From the NCBI GenBank assembly GCA_964036045.1, contig OZ038379.1, positions 118,805,104 to 118,869,103 of the forward strand: a stretch of DNA of 64,000 nt, given 5' to 3'. This stretch comes from Eutreptiella sp. 'Long Island Sound 2002' (lineage: Eukaryota; Euglenozoa; Euglenophyceae; Eutreptiales; Eutreptiaceae). Positions 22,441-37,500 of this stretch are shown here, one piece after another (positions within the stretch are counted from its first letter, which is position 1; each line of letters begins with the position of its first letter). The translations under genes and the position numbers were made by a program. Under the pieces are notes generated by a model. That model saw only the letters and a list, made by a program, of their open reading frames with translations, did not search any database and was not told the origin of the DNA.

Positions 22441-23650
22441 CGTCTATTAGCGTCCGCTGGCCTATGTACAAAGGCAGAGGGGCGGGAAGGTGGGCCGAGT
22501 CGAGTTCAGGCGCCCGTGTCCTACCCTACAAGCCCCCCGCCTGAGCCTGCACAGCAGCCAGGAGGGACGCGTTGGAGGGGACTAGGTCTCTTCCGCGCTG
22601 GCCCTGCCGTGCTGCCGCCGCTGCGGCAGTGATGACGTGGATTGCGATGGCGGAAGCGCGGAAGGCGCGTCCACCAATGGGTCAGATGGCACTCCCCCCC
22701 CATGTCTATGGACACGGCGCGGGAGGCTGTGCGAAACATGGCTGGCACTATTCTGGGGGCCGTTGCCGGCGTCCGCCTGTGGCCCCGGGGGGGGGGGGGG
22801 GGGCGTCGCGGCGCAGCCACTCAGGGCCGCCGAGATGCGGCCAAAAACGTCGGGGAGCGTCACTAGGGATGCAGCCAGTGAGGGCGGGGACTGCCCCGCA
22901 GAGCGGGGAGCCGGCGACGGAGGGGAGCCCTGCGGTGCCGGAGGCACCTGGGGCGAGTCGGCAGAAGAATGGGCACGCTCAGGCGCTGGCCTCTGCTTGC
23001 TGTCAGTGGGGGGGGGGGGGTTGGCCCCCTCCCCCCATAGAATCCTGAGCCCACTCTCGCAGCCCCCCCCTGGTCAGGCGGGAGGTCAGGCTTGGGTTGC
23101 TTCAGGGGTCTAGAGCCTACGGGCCCGAACGCCTGGGGTGGGCGGGCCCCCAATGTCTTAGGGTGTGCCGCGCATCGGCGCGTCGCCGCAGGCCCTGTGT
23201 CCGGGAGCGCGTGAGATGCAGGGCGCGCCCTGCCCAACCAGGCGGATAGCGCCGCCGCCCCCGCGTGTCGCTCGTGGGGGACGAGGACCTGGCGGCCCGG
23301 CGCGACCCTCAGTTGGGCCGGCGGGCATCCCGGGCCCGCTATGGGGCCGTAGTGCCCCTCGTGGCCCGCTCGGCAGCAGCGGCTGATGCCCCACCCTAGG
23401 CTTTTGCACCGGGCGCACGAGGGCACCCCGTGCTCCATGCATAGTGCGCCCCGGGTGCTGCTGCCCCTTCAAGGGGGCGGCTGCGCTGCGGGACCGCGAG
23501 CGGTGCGCTCGAGGGTGGTGCCCGTGGGGGTCTCCTAGCGTACGGCAGGAGCAGCAGACCTCCCTCGGGGGGCCGGGGGTACACATGCATACACACCATT
23601 CGTGTGACCTAGGTAACATGCGCATACACCGGGTGAGCTTGGAGTGGGTG
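22441..23650. other. Very GC-rich block with long G runs, no firm gene
   Basis: GC content is far above the surroundings, and CpG-rich words such as 'cgcgcatcggcgcgtcgccg' are common. G runs occur at 22788-22802 and 23010-23021. Overlapping long frames exist on both strands simply because stops are rare at this GC. A minus-strand piece near 23420-23310 (CARCKSLGWGISRCCRAGHE) could be a metal-binding fragment, but I cannot support a gene. Confidence 0.4.
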
Positions 23651-25042
23651 TGGCTACTGCATTGCTCTTGCTGAGTTGAGGAGACAACATTCTGATGGGC
23701 ACATCCGCATGGCTAGATCAGGTGGACACATGGTGAGGAAAATGTGTTGTGGTATTCGTGCGAGACATGTGTTGGGCTGCTGTGCACGGGTACACGGGCG
23801 CGGGGAAAGCCACGTGGAAGACGTGGGGGACCTACGGCCTCGCCTTGATGCCCGTGTGATTGCAGTGGTCGCTCCATCTGATCCACCCCAGTCTGTGGCG
23901 GATGCGTCGACGTTGAAAGGTGTGTGGGTCCTCTCTATCCTTTGCGTGTGGTGGCCATCAAGACGCTGTGTTAATCCCCATCGTGTCCTGGGCGCTGAAA
24001 TGGTGTACATTGTGTGCCCAAACTTTCCATTGCTCCATTTCAGCCTCTCACCAGCTCCAAACCCTAATCACTTGCTGCGGTGTGGCCATGGGTCCTGGCC
24101 GCACTAGCTCTGATTGCGCCAGTTCTGGCTCCAGGCAGCAGAAAACATGGTCAGTACTCTCAACAACAGATGGCAGACAACGTGCACGCATGTAGCCAGG
24201 ACCCCAAGGGTCATCACCAGCTTCACCCAAGCGCGGACACACCACCCCGCCCACGAATACACACTGTGCGTGACCACCATCACCCCCACCGGGATGGAAG
24301 AGCTACTGTTACAAGAGATACCATGAACACACATGTTGGATCCCGGCACAGATACCCCATTCAAGCTACTCGCTAGGCCAATGCATAAGTATGCTGTAGT
24401 ACAGGACGAGAGCAGTGTCACCAGCGCACTGCCCACCCCTTGCTCGAGTGTATCTGTCTAATTTGTTGCGGTTAATCGGGGTTAAGCAGCGGTTGTTTGG
24501 TGCCCATGCACAAAGGGCCCATCTTGTCACATACTTGTATTTACCTTCCTTCTTGTTCACCTTTTAGGTGGAAAACAAGCAGGAGGGCTCATCTGGGCTG
24601 GGGTATCAAGCTGTGAGATGCAGAGCATCTGCCTGACCTGATTCACGCTGCACCCACGGGGGCGGCCGCCAGCCAATGTGTGACCCCGAGGGGTGTTCGA
24701 CAGTTTGGGGGGCTGTGGGGGGGGGGGGGACCCCCACCCCCCTCCGAAGGGGGGGGGGGGGGGACCCCTCCCCCCCCCTTGGTTGACCCAAACCCAGCAC
24801 CTTTTCCGGCAGGCCCCGTCCAAGCGCGCAAACACACAAAGCTAACAAGATGCACTGTGAATGGTCATTGTTTTGCTGCACTGCAGCACTTTCAGAGTAG
24901 TATTGAATGTTGCCTTGAGTTCGCCCAAAGGCCTCTCCTTCCCCTTGTCACAAACCACAGACATATATGTAGAAAAGCGAAGGGAGCCACAGACATATAG
25001 AGAGAGAGAGAGAGAGAGAGAAGCGAAGGGAGGGGAGGGGCC
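23651..25042. other. No confident gene; G/C homopolymer cluster
   Basis: 24712-24782 alternates runs of G and C (up to about 15 each), able to form hairpins or G-quadruplexes. A short (GA)n lies at about 25000-25021, just downstream of the minus-strand gene that ends at 25043. Open frames elsewhere are short and unconvincing. Confidence 0.4.
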
Positions 25043-27048
<2,006 letters not shown>

Positions 27049-27720
27049 CTGGTGCAAAGAGAACGGCCAACGTGGCTGTTGCGATTGGTGATGGGGAGCG
27101 TCGTGGGGGGGGGGGGTCTGCAGTTCAGTTCTAGATCCCAACCCCCGCAGCTTGGGTGGGGGGTCTGGAGGGGGGGGGGTCGAAATTTTTCTCCATTTTG
27201 GGGGCATTTTTGAATTCCCCGTTTCATTCTGAGCATTTTGAATATTTGAATATACACAGGGCGGGAAGAAAATTGCTCTGCGGGGGGGGGGGGGGGTGAC
27301 ACGGAAGCCCATTTTCCCAACCCCCCCCCCCCCTCCCTCCTTGGCCGCCGTGACAGGAGGGGGGGTTTCAGGGCGGGGGTGCCCGACCTGCCGTGCCGGG
27401 GGGGGGGGGGTCAACCCAACGTCTATGGCTCAAAATGATACCCACGTCGCGCTGATCATTTTGGCTACTCAAATGTGGGGGGGGAAATTATTGGTGGAAA
27501 AACTTTTTCGGGCCAAATTTTGTGTTCCTGTGCCTTTGGCGCCAACATCCGTTCTTACACAAAACAAAAGGCCCGACACGAAACCCCATTTCTCCAACCC
27601 CCCCCCCCCCCCCCTCCTTCGGCGGGCGTCCATGTCACGCCCCCTCCCGCAGAGCAATTTTCAGGTTGCCCAGGTGGGGTGAAATTTGGTTTTACCACTC
27701 ACAACAAATGAAAAACAGTA
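27049..27720. repeat. Two related blocks with long G/C runs, upstream intron
   Basis: Blocks at about 27105-27410 and 27470-27715 share 'acacg(g)aa(g/a)ccccat' followed by 'ccaaccccccccc', and 'gaaaattgctctgc' near 27267 recurs inverted as 'gcagagcaattttc' near 27649. G and C runs of 9-16 bases punctuate both. They lie in the intron just upstream of the acceptor at 27049 and look like copies of one short interspersed element. Confidence 0.5.
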
Positions 27721-30700
27721 CCGTATTCCAACAGATGTACCTCTGAATCAGCAAAGGCATCCCGGCCAGCAGAAGAAGACATGTGGTGCGGCATTCCCTA
27801 ACTCAGTGTGAGCATTTTGAATGTAAACAAGTGGGGGGAAATCAAGTGTGTTGCAAATTTTCCGGGCTCAAAAAAAATTTCTGGGCGCCCAAGTTGCCAG
27901 TTCTAACCAGGTGCTAACCAGTATGAATTGGAGGGTACAGAGGGGGGGGGGGCGGCAAGCCTCACAGGTAAGCCCCCCCCCCCCGTGGGGAGCGTGACGT
28001 CACTATGACAAACCTCTCCATAGTTGAGTAAAATGACTCATTGCTAACGACGCCTGTGTCCAAGGCCGTGCTCACTGCCATGGGCACATCACAACTTGCA
28101 CGAGCACACAGAGAGATCTTGCAAGCATAGCTGCTAAATTTGATTCATCATTAGCATCAAACCCTCGTGGGTATTCTCTACTCCGTCTCTGTGTCAAGGC
28201 TGCAAAATACCAGTCCTGAACGTTTTAGGTATGCACATTTCGTTTTAGGTATGCACATTTCGTTGCATCCCGATCTCACCCCACCCAAAGGGACTCACCG
28301 TGGTTGCGGAACCGTACCACACAATATGGTCCCGACTTTATGACCCATAAAGTTAGCAGTTCACATGCCTTGCGATCTTCCGGTTTTTCTTTGTCATAGG
28401 CCTTCCAACACGGAATCGCCGGTCACTCGTTTTTGGCTCGCCTCTTATTCAAGTACCGGAGGCCTTCTGGGGTGCTTACGACGCCCAAAGGTGGGGTGCC
28501 ACAATCCATATGTATTGGTGTGGAAGTGATTGTCGAGCTCATTTGTAATTCGTATGCAGCGTGTGTACCAAGCATGTTAACTTCGTCGTTTGGCGACGCA
28601 CCCCAATTTCTCTATGCAGCAAGTAATTTTTGTACGATGATTTCGCCTTGGCAGGGATATGCCAAAAAATCCACATCCATGGTGCCGGTCATGGACACTC
28701 CCAGCACTTTTGGGAAGGACATGGCTTGCTGACTATGCCTGTTACTTGCGAATGCGGAATGCATGTGGCACACTCGAACATTTTTACCAAGATGCCCATG
28801 TCATAGTTACAAGCATGTCAACTTACTTGGGAGCTACAATAGCTACCAAAGCATGCTTCAATTATCGGTTTAAACCAAAAGTCGAAATCAAGACACCAAC
28901 AAACTCAGCGCCATTTTGCACCGAGATGCCAAAGTAGAGATGAAAAAAAACATGATACAAAACACAGAGGGATTGCTGAATGTCACAACTGAGGTCGTTG
29001 TTGCGGACCCTTTTCACCAAATGTAGTGCGGATTCAACCAAGGCTACTTGGGACTACACGCAAAAATTATCTCCACACAAAGAAGGATTGTCAATTCTAA
29101 GACATTGGGCATACATACCTAAATTGACGTGATGAACGAAAACTCATGACATGTAGCAACCACACAACATGGGCTAAAAGAGATGAAAGCCACAACAGTT
29201 GGCGAGGTGGGCGTTTGTGTATTGAAGAAGAAAGGCTGTGCTGCCCCCATGCCATTCACATTCAGTGACAAGCAAATGCTGAACGCTCATCTCTTCAAGC
29301 ATGTCATATCCCACGCCACCTATGTCGAAGCGCGACAACAGCTGCGATTCAAGAAAGTGCTTCTCTTTGTTCACCTCAAAACTTTCCCAATCATAAAACA
29401 CCCACATTGCGATGGACCCGAAATGTCATTCGCGTTCTCCACACTACCATATCCCATCTCAGTCCTTGAAATAGCCACACCAGTTACAAACCGCGCGGAG
29501 CCACTTTAAAGTTTTCGTATATGCAGAGTGATGTGCTTTGATCCATAGGTTGCACGACATCTTCCTATGCGCTTTAGTCGAGGGGACTGGGTGCAAGTCT
29601 ACATTCTCGTAATCACAAAGATGATCTGTCTCGTTGTCCGTGTTTCCCCAACATTTTCTCACAGCGTCGGCAACAAGAGAAATGGGTTTTTGAGAAAGCA
29701 GTATGTACTACTTTGATACGCACAGCACATATTCCTTTCCACCACTTCACTACTGTTGAAGCACACAAGCACAGGACATGCAAGCAACACAAACGGTTGC
29801 TCCTAGCTATGCAGGAAGAGAGTGCAATCACCTGTTGTCATTGGATACCAATCGGGTTCAGAAAGCCCCTGTGTCATCTGTGGCCCTACCATACAGCCCA
29901 ATCACCAGCCCCCTCCCTCCCCACTCCGACATGAGTTTGGCTTCAAGCGGCGCCCAGGTGGTGCCCTCTGCATCAATTTGTAGATGCAAACCCAGCTTTT
30001 TTCAAAACATTTTTGGAGGGTCTCCAGCAACGTGTTACAGTGTCTGACACCCACTATACTATGAAGAAATCTGAAAAGTCGGGCGACCAGTCCTGGTCTT
30101 CGCCCATGCCTTTGAGCCACCTCCATCTTTCAACCATATGTACTCAGGGTGCATGCAATACAAAGATGCACACTGCGTAGACAGCATGCTCCCTAAGGCG
30201 ACACCAAATCTCTGCCTAAAAACCCTGCCCCCCAGCAAGAACAAATGGTTATCAAACAGATCAAAATGTAAATACTTTTGTTTTGTACTCCGGTGCTGCA
30301 TAAGTTCTCAGCCCAACAGTGGGTTTATGAAACCGGAGGAGATCACTGCACACATGGAAGGGGCACTGTGTGCCCATGGCAGACCACATGTGCACATACA
30401 TGGCAGCTGACTGTCCAAACACATGTCCCCTGTGGACCTGCGTAACATGCCTGTCTGTGGCTATGGTTGTAGCAGCTGTACATACGCGTACATACGCTAG
30501 GCGCCTTTGCCCAAGTGCGCTTCGCTTGCTGTGTGGCTTTTGCAAGCACGTTACTCGTTGGCGAGGTGATCTTGTAAGCTGGATTTCTCAGGGTGAGGCG
30601 TCTAGGGACTCCTGTGAGCTACGTGATGCAGGACTGTGTATAAGGTCTGATGCCTGATGTCTGATGTGGCATGTCATGTGTGCAGTGTATCCAAGAGGAC

Positions 30701-30785
30701 GTCTGATGACAGGTTTGGGTCTGATGCTTGGAGGAAGGGGGGGGGGGGTCAAAATGGGTGTGCAAAAACCCACTCAAGAAAAAAA
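27721..30785. other. No confident gene; weak frames and a 22-bp duplication
   Basis: A tandem duplication of 'cgttttaggtatgcacattt' lies at about 28218-28262. Weak plus-strand frames occur at 28433-28732 (99 codons) and 29183-29509 (108 codons); the second has an equally plausible opposite frame (29407-29174, MWVFYDWESFEVNKEKHF). No domains are recognised. G/C runs occur at 27940-27985 and 30738-30748. It could hold upstream exons of the minus-strand gene, but none is identifiable by eye. Confidence 0.3.
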
Positions 30786-31451
30786 TCACCTCGCAGAGGT
30801 TGTTAGATCAAAGCCAGGCAGGCGTATATATGGGGAAAACGCCACATACCCCCCCATTTTGGCCTTTTTGGGCCTATTTGCGTACCCTACCCCAAGGGGT
30901 TGAATTGTTAGTTTAACCCCTTGTAAAATTATTATTTTGTCCAATAAACACATCCCCCAATGAGTTTTTGGTCCGGACCCCCCCAGACCCCCCCCACTTG
31001 AAACCCACTTTTTTGAGGTTTTGAGGGAGGTGGGGGGGGGGGTGGGGGGGGGGGGTCAAAAATGTCGAAAAAATGACCCCCCCTTTTTTTGGGTCGAAAA
31101 TCATGAATCTTTTGGTTTTTTTCGATTTTGAGCCGAAAAAGTGTTTCCGGGTCCCGACTCTATGGGGTTTGTATGGGGCGGAGCGGGACGAGCGCTTATG
31201 CAGTTTATGCACTTTTTGGCCATTTTTGCTATGTTGGCGGTTTTGGCAACCTCGGTGAACCCGTGGTACCCACCCTGAGGGGTGCGAGTGGGGATGTTGT
31301 GACAATATATGCCTACTAGGATACGGAAGGACATTTTTTGCATTCTCTAGCCTTGCCTAGGGCCGTTCACAACCCGTGCCAAAGACGCGAAATGGCTGTT
31401 TCCACCAATAATGGCCCAGTGAAGGGGCCAGTACACAACCTGCTAGCACAA

Positions 31452-34400
31452 TCACCTCGCAGAGGTTGTTAGATCAAAGCCAGGCAGGCGTATATATGGG
31501 GAAAACGCCACGTACCCCCCCATTTTGGCCTTTTTGGGCCTATTCGCGTACCCTACCCCAAGGGGTTGAATTGTTAGTTTAACCCCTTGTAAAATCATTA
31601 TTTTGTCCAATAAACGCATCCCCCAATGAGTTTTTGGTCCGGACCCCCCCAGACCCCCCCCACTTGAAACCCACTTTTTTCAGGTTTTGAGGGAGGGGGG
31701 GGTCAAAAAATGACCCCCCCATTTTTTGGGTCGAAAATCATGAATCTTTTGGTTTTTTTCGATTTTGAGCCGAAAAAGTGTTTCCGGGTCCCGACTCCAT
31801 AGGGTTTGTATGGGGCGGAGTGGGACGAGCGCTTATGCAGTTTATGCACTTTCCAGCCATTTTTGCTATGTTGGCGGTTTTGGCGACCTCGGTGACCCCG
31901 TGGTACCCACTTTGAGGGGTGCGAGTGGGGATGTTGTGACAGTATATGCATGCTAGGATACGGAAGGACGTTTTTTGCAGTCTCTAGCCTTGCTTAGGGC
32001 CGTTCACAACCCGTGCCAAAGACGCGAAATGGCTGTTTCCACCAATAATGGCCTAGTGAATGGGCCGCGGCACAACCTGCTTATGCAGTTTTTCACCCTA
32101 GGCAGCTCAAAAATGGAAGTTTTCGAAACTTCTTTTTTTGATATTGTGACCACCCAAAATGACCATCCAAGGTATGTAAAGCCTGTTTTAGGCCGTATTT
32201 ACGTGTTTTTCACCCTATTTGGGTAGTATGTCCGGGGGGGGGGAAGGTCCTCCGAAGGGATTGGTGCACAACCTGCTTATGCAGTTTTTCAACCCGGACA
32301 GCTCAAAAATCGAAGTTTTTGAAACTTTTTTCTTTGATATTGTGACCACCCAAAATGACCATCCAAGCTATGCAAAGCATATTTTAGGCCGTATTTGCGT
32401 GGTTTTCACCATATTTGGGTATTAGGTCCGGTGGGGAGGTGTGGGGGGGGGGGCTCCCAAGGGATTGGTACACAACCTGCTTATGCAGTTTTTCACCTTG
32501 GACAGCTCAAAAATCGAAGTCACCTCGCAGAGGTTGTTAGATCAAAGCCAGGCAGGCGTATATAGGGGAAAATGCCACATACCCCCCCATTTTGGCCTTT
32601 TTGGGCCTATTGGCGTACCCTACCTCAAGGGGTTGAATTGTTAGTTTAACCCCTTGTAAAATCATTATTTTGTCCAATAAATGCATCCCCCAATGAGTTT
32701 TTGGTCCGGACCCCCCCAGACCCCCCCCCACTTGAAACCCACTTTTTTGAGGTTTTCAAGGAGGGGGGGGGGGTGGGGGTGGGGGGGGGGGGGGTCAAAA
32801 AATGACCCCCCCTTTTTTTGGGTCGCAAATCATGAATCTTTTGGTTTTTTTTGATTTTGAGCCGAAAAATTGTTTCCGGGTCCCGACTCCATAGGGTTTG
32901 TATGGGGCGGAGTGGGACGAGCGCTGATGCAGTTTATGCACTTTTCAGCCATTTTTGCTATGTTGGCGGTTTTGGCAACCTCGGTGAACCCGTGGTACCC
33001 ACCCTGAGGGGTGCGAGTGGGGATGTTGTGACAGTATATGCCTACTAGGATACGGAAGGACGTTTTTTGCAGTCTCTAGCTTTGCTTAGGGCCGTTCACA
33101 ACCCGTGCCAAAGACGCGAAATGACTGTTTCCAACAATAATGGCTCAGTGAATGGGCCGGGACACAACCTGCTTATGCAGTTTTTCACCCCGGACAGCTC
33201 AAAAATCGAAGTTTCCGAAACTTACTTTTTTGACATCGTGATCACCTAAAATGACCATCCAAGGTATGTAAAGCATTTTTTAGGCCGTATTTACGTGTTT
33301 TTCACCCGATTTGGGTATTAGGTCCGGGGGGGGGGGTCTTCCAAGGGATTGGTACACAACCTGCTGATGCACTTTTTCACTATGGGCAGCTCAAAAATCG
33401 AAGTTTTCGAAACTTGTTTTTTTGATGTTGTGACCACTTAAAATGACCATCCAAGCTATGTAAAGCATGTTTCAGGCCGTATTTGCGTGTTTTTCACCCT
33501 ATTTGGGTGTTAGGTCCGGGGGGGGGGGGGGGGTCTCCCAAGGGACGGGTGCACAACCTGCTTATGCAGTTTTTCACCCCGGGCAGCTCAAAAATGGAAG
33601 TTTTCGAAACTTGTTTTTTTGATATTGTGACCACCTAAAATGACCATCCAAGCTATGGAAAGCATGTTTTAGGCCGTATTTACGTGTTTTTCACCCTTTT
33701 TGGGTGTTGGGTCCGGGGGGGGGGGGGTGTCTCCCAAGGGACGGGTGCACAACCTGCTTATGCAGTTTTTCACCCCGGACAGCTCAAAAATCGAAGTTTT
33801 TGCAACTTGTTTTTTTGATATTGTGACCACCTAAAATGACCATCCAAGCTATGGAAAGCATGTTTTAGGCCGTATTTACGTGTTTTTCACCCTTTTTGGG
33901 TGTTAGGTCGGGGGGGGGGGGTCTCCCCCAAGGGACGGGTGCACAACCTGCTTATGCAGTTTTTCACCCCGGACAGCTCAAAAATGGAAGTTTTCGAAAC
34001 ATATTTTTTTGATATTGTGACGACCCAAAATGACCATCCAAGGTATGTAAAGCATGTTTTAGGCCGTATTTACGTGTTTTTCGCCCTATTTGGGCATCAG
34101 GTCGGGGGGGGGGGGGGGGGGCTCCCAAGGGACGGGTGCACAACCTGCTTATGCAGTTTTTCACCCCGGACAGCTCAAAAATGGAAGTTTTTGAAACTTG
34201 TTTTTGTGATATTGTGATCACCTAAAATGACCATCCAAGGTATGTAAAGCATGTTTTAGGCCGTATTTACGTGTTTTTCACCCGATTTGGGTATTAGGTC
34301 CAAGGGGGGGGGGGTCTCCCAAGGGATTGGTACACAACCTGCTGATGCAGTTTGTCACCCTGGGCACCTCAAAAATGGAAGTTTTCGAAACTTGTTTTTT

Positions 34401-34541
34401 TGATACCGTGATCACCTAAAATGATCATCCAAGGTATGTAAAGCATGTTTTAGCCGGTATTTATGTAGTTTCCACCCTATTTTGCGTGTGTGTTGCTCGC
34501 GGTAGATTCTCTGCGAGGTGGACTTGCCGAAGGCAATAGAA
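31452..34541 (+). mobile_element. Element copy 2, nested in copy 1 (contains a third 5' module)
   Basis: Left flank 'gctagcacaa' and right flank 'tttttcaccctgggcagc' join into a perfect satellite monomer (compare 41295-41315), showing an insertion without target duplication. Inside, a second 5' end (TCACCTCGCAGAG at 32520) follows 'aaaaatcgaag' within a monomer but has no 3' end of its own. This suggests a further insertion followed by deletion or unequal exchange through the arrays. Satellite monomers occupy about 32075-32519 and 33165-34500. Confidence 0.75.
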
Positions 34542-34596
34542 TTTTTCACCCTGGGCAGCTCAAAAATCGAAGTTTTCAAAACTGGTTTTTATGAAA

Positions 34597-37500
34597 TCAC
34601 CTCGCAGAGGTTGTTAGATCAAAGCCAGGCAGGCGTATATATGGGGGAAACGCCACATACCCCCCATTTTGGGCCTATTCGCGTACCCTACCCCAAGGGG
34701 TTGAATTGTTAGTTTAACCCCTTGTAAAATCATTATTTTGTCCAATAAACGCATCCCCCAATGAGTTTTTGGTCCGGACCCCCCCAGACCCCCCCCACTT
34801 GAAACCCACTTTTTGGGGGGGGGTGGGGGTGGGGGGGGTGGGGGGGTCAAAAATGTCGAAAAAATGACCCCCCCTTTTTTTGGGTCGAAAATCATGAATC
34901 TTTTGGTTTTTTTCGATTTTGAGCCGAAAAAGTGTTTCCGGGTCCCGACTCCATAGGGTTTGTATGGGGCGGAGTGGGACGAGCGCTTATGCAGTTTATG
35001 CACTTTCCAGCCATTTTTGCTATGTTGGCGGTTTTGGCGACCTCGGTGAACCCGTGGTACCCACCCTGAGGGGTGCGAGTGGGGATGTTGTGACAGTATA
35101 TGCCTACTAGGATACGAAAGGACGTTTTTTGCAGTCTCTAGCCTTGCCTAGGGCCGTTCACAACCCGTGCCAAAGACGCGAAATGACTGTTTCCACCAAT
35201 AATGGCCTAGTGAATGGGGAGGTACACAACCTGCTTATGCAGTTTTTCACCCCAGGCAGCTCAAAAATCGAAGTCACCTCGCAGAGGTTGTTAGATCAAA
35301 GCCAGGCAGGCGTATATAGGGGAAAATGCCACATACCCCCCCATTTTGGCCTTTTTGGGCCTATTCGCGTACCCTACCCCAAGGGGTTGAATTGTTAGTT
35401 TAACCCCTTGTAAAATCATTATTTTGTCCAGTAACCGCATCCCCCAATGAGTTTTTGGTCCGGACCCCCCTAGACCCCCCCCACTTGAAACCCACTTTTT
35501 TGAGGTTTTCAAGGAGGGGGGGGGGTGGGGGGTGGGGGGGGGTGGGGGGGGGGTCAAAAAATGACCCCCCCTTTTTTTGGGTCGCAAATCATGAATCGTT
35601 TGGTTTTTTTTGATTTTGAGCCGAAAAAGTGTTTCCGGGTCCCGACTCCATAGGGTTTGTATGGGGCGGAGTGGGACAAGCGCTTATGCAGTTTATGCAC
35701 TTTTTCAGCCATTTTTGGTATGTTGGCGGTTTTGGCGACCTCGGTGACCCCGTGGTATCCACTTTGAGGGGTGGGAGTGGGGATGTTGTGACAGTATCTG
35801 CCTCCTAGTATACGGAAGGACGTTTTTTGCAGTCTCTAGCCTTGCTTAGGGCCGTTCACAACCCGTGCCAAAGACGCGAAATGACTGTTTCCACCAATAA
35901 TGGCTTAGTGAATGGGCTGGTACACAACCTGCTTATGCAGTTTTTTACCCTGGACAGCTCAAAAATCGAAGTTTCCGAAACTTACTTTTTTGACATCGTG
36001 ATCACCTAAAATGACCATCCAAGCTATGTAAAGCATGTTTTAGGCCGTATTTACGTGTTTTTCGCCCGATTTGGGTATTAGGTCCGGGGGGGGGGGGGGG
36101 GGCTTCCAAGGGATTGGTACACAACCTGCTTATGCACTTTTTCACTACGGGCAGCTCAAAGATCGAAGTTTTCGAAACTTGTTTTTTTGATGTTGTGACC
36201 ACTTAAAATGACCATCCAAGCTATGCAAAGCATGTTTTAGGCCGTATTTACGTGTTTCTCATCCTATTTGGGTATCAGGTCCGGGGGGGGGGGGGGGGCT
36301 CCCAAGGGACGGGTGCACAACCTGCTTATGCAGTTTTTCAACCCGGACAGCTCAAAAATCGAAGTTTTTGAAACTTTTTTTTTGATATTGTGACCACCCA
36401 AAATGACCATCCAAGCTATGGAAAGCATGTTTTAGGCCGTATTTACGTGTTTTTCACCCTATTTGGGTGTTGGGTCCGGGGGGGGGGGGTGTCTCCCAAG
36501 GGACGGGTGCACAACCTGCTTATGCAGTTTTTCAACCCGGACAGCTCAAAAATCGAAGTTTTCGAAACACATTTTTTTTATATTGTGACCACCCAAAATG
36601 ACCATCCAAGCTATGGAAAGCATGTTCTAGGCCGTATTTACGTGTTTTTCACCCTATTTGGGTATCAGGTCGGGGGGGGGGGGTCTCCCAAGGGACGGGT
36701 GCACAACCTGCTTATGCAGTTTTTCACCCCGGACGGCTCAAAAATGGAAGTTTTTGAAACTTGTTTTTGTGATATTGTGATCACCTAAAATGACCATCCA
36801 AGGTATGCAGAGCATGTTTTAGGCCGTATTTACGTGTTTTTCACCCGATTTGGGTATTAGGTCCAAGGGGGGGAGGGGGGGGTCTCCGAAGGGATTGGTA
36901 CACAACCTGCTGATGCAGTTTGTCACCCTGGGCACCTCAAAAATCGAAGTTTTCGAAACTTGTTTTTTTGATACCGTGATCACCTAAAATGATTATCCAA
37001 GGTATGTAAAGCATGTTTTAGCCGGTATTTATGTAGTTTCCACCCTATTTTGGGTGTGTGTTGCTCGCGGTAGATTCTCTGCGAGGTGGACTTGCCGAAG
37101 GCAATAGAATTTTCGAAACTTGTTTTTTTGATATTGTGACCACCCAAAATGACATTTCAAACTATGCAAAGCATGTTTTAGGCCGTATTTACGTGTTTTT
37201 CACCCTATTTGGGTGTTAGGTCCGGGGGGGGGGGGGTCTCCCAAGGGACGGGTGCACAACCTGCTTATGCAGTTTTTCACCCCGGACAGGTCAAAAATGG
37301 AAGTTTTCGAAACATATTTTTTTGATATTGTGACCACCCAAAATGACCATCCAAGCTATGGAAAGCATGTTTTAGGCCGTATTTACGTGTTTTTCACCCT
37401 ATTTGGGCATCAGGTCGGGGGGGGGGGGGGGGGCTCCCAAGGGACGGGTGCACAACCTGCTTATGCAGTTTTTCACCCCGGGCAGCTCAAAAATGGAAGT

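Noticed and set aside
22521-23625. Overlapping long frames on both strands in the GC-rich block
   Set aside because: Stops are rare at this GC content; frames conflict and none shows a domain.
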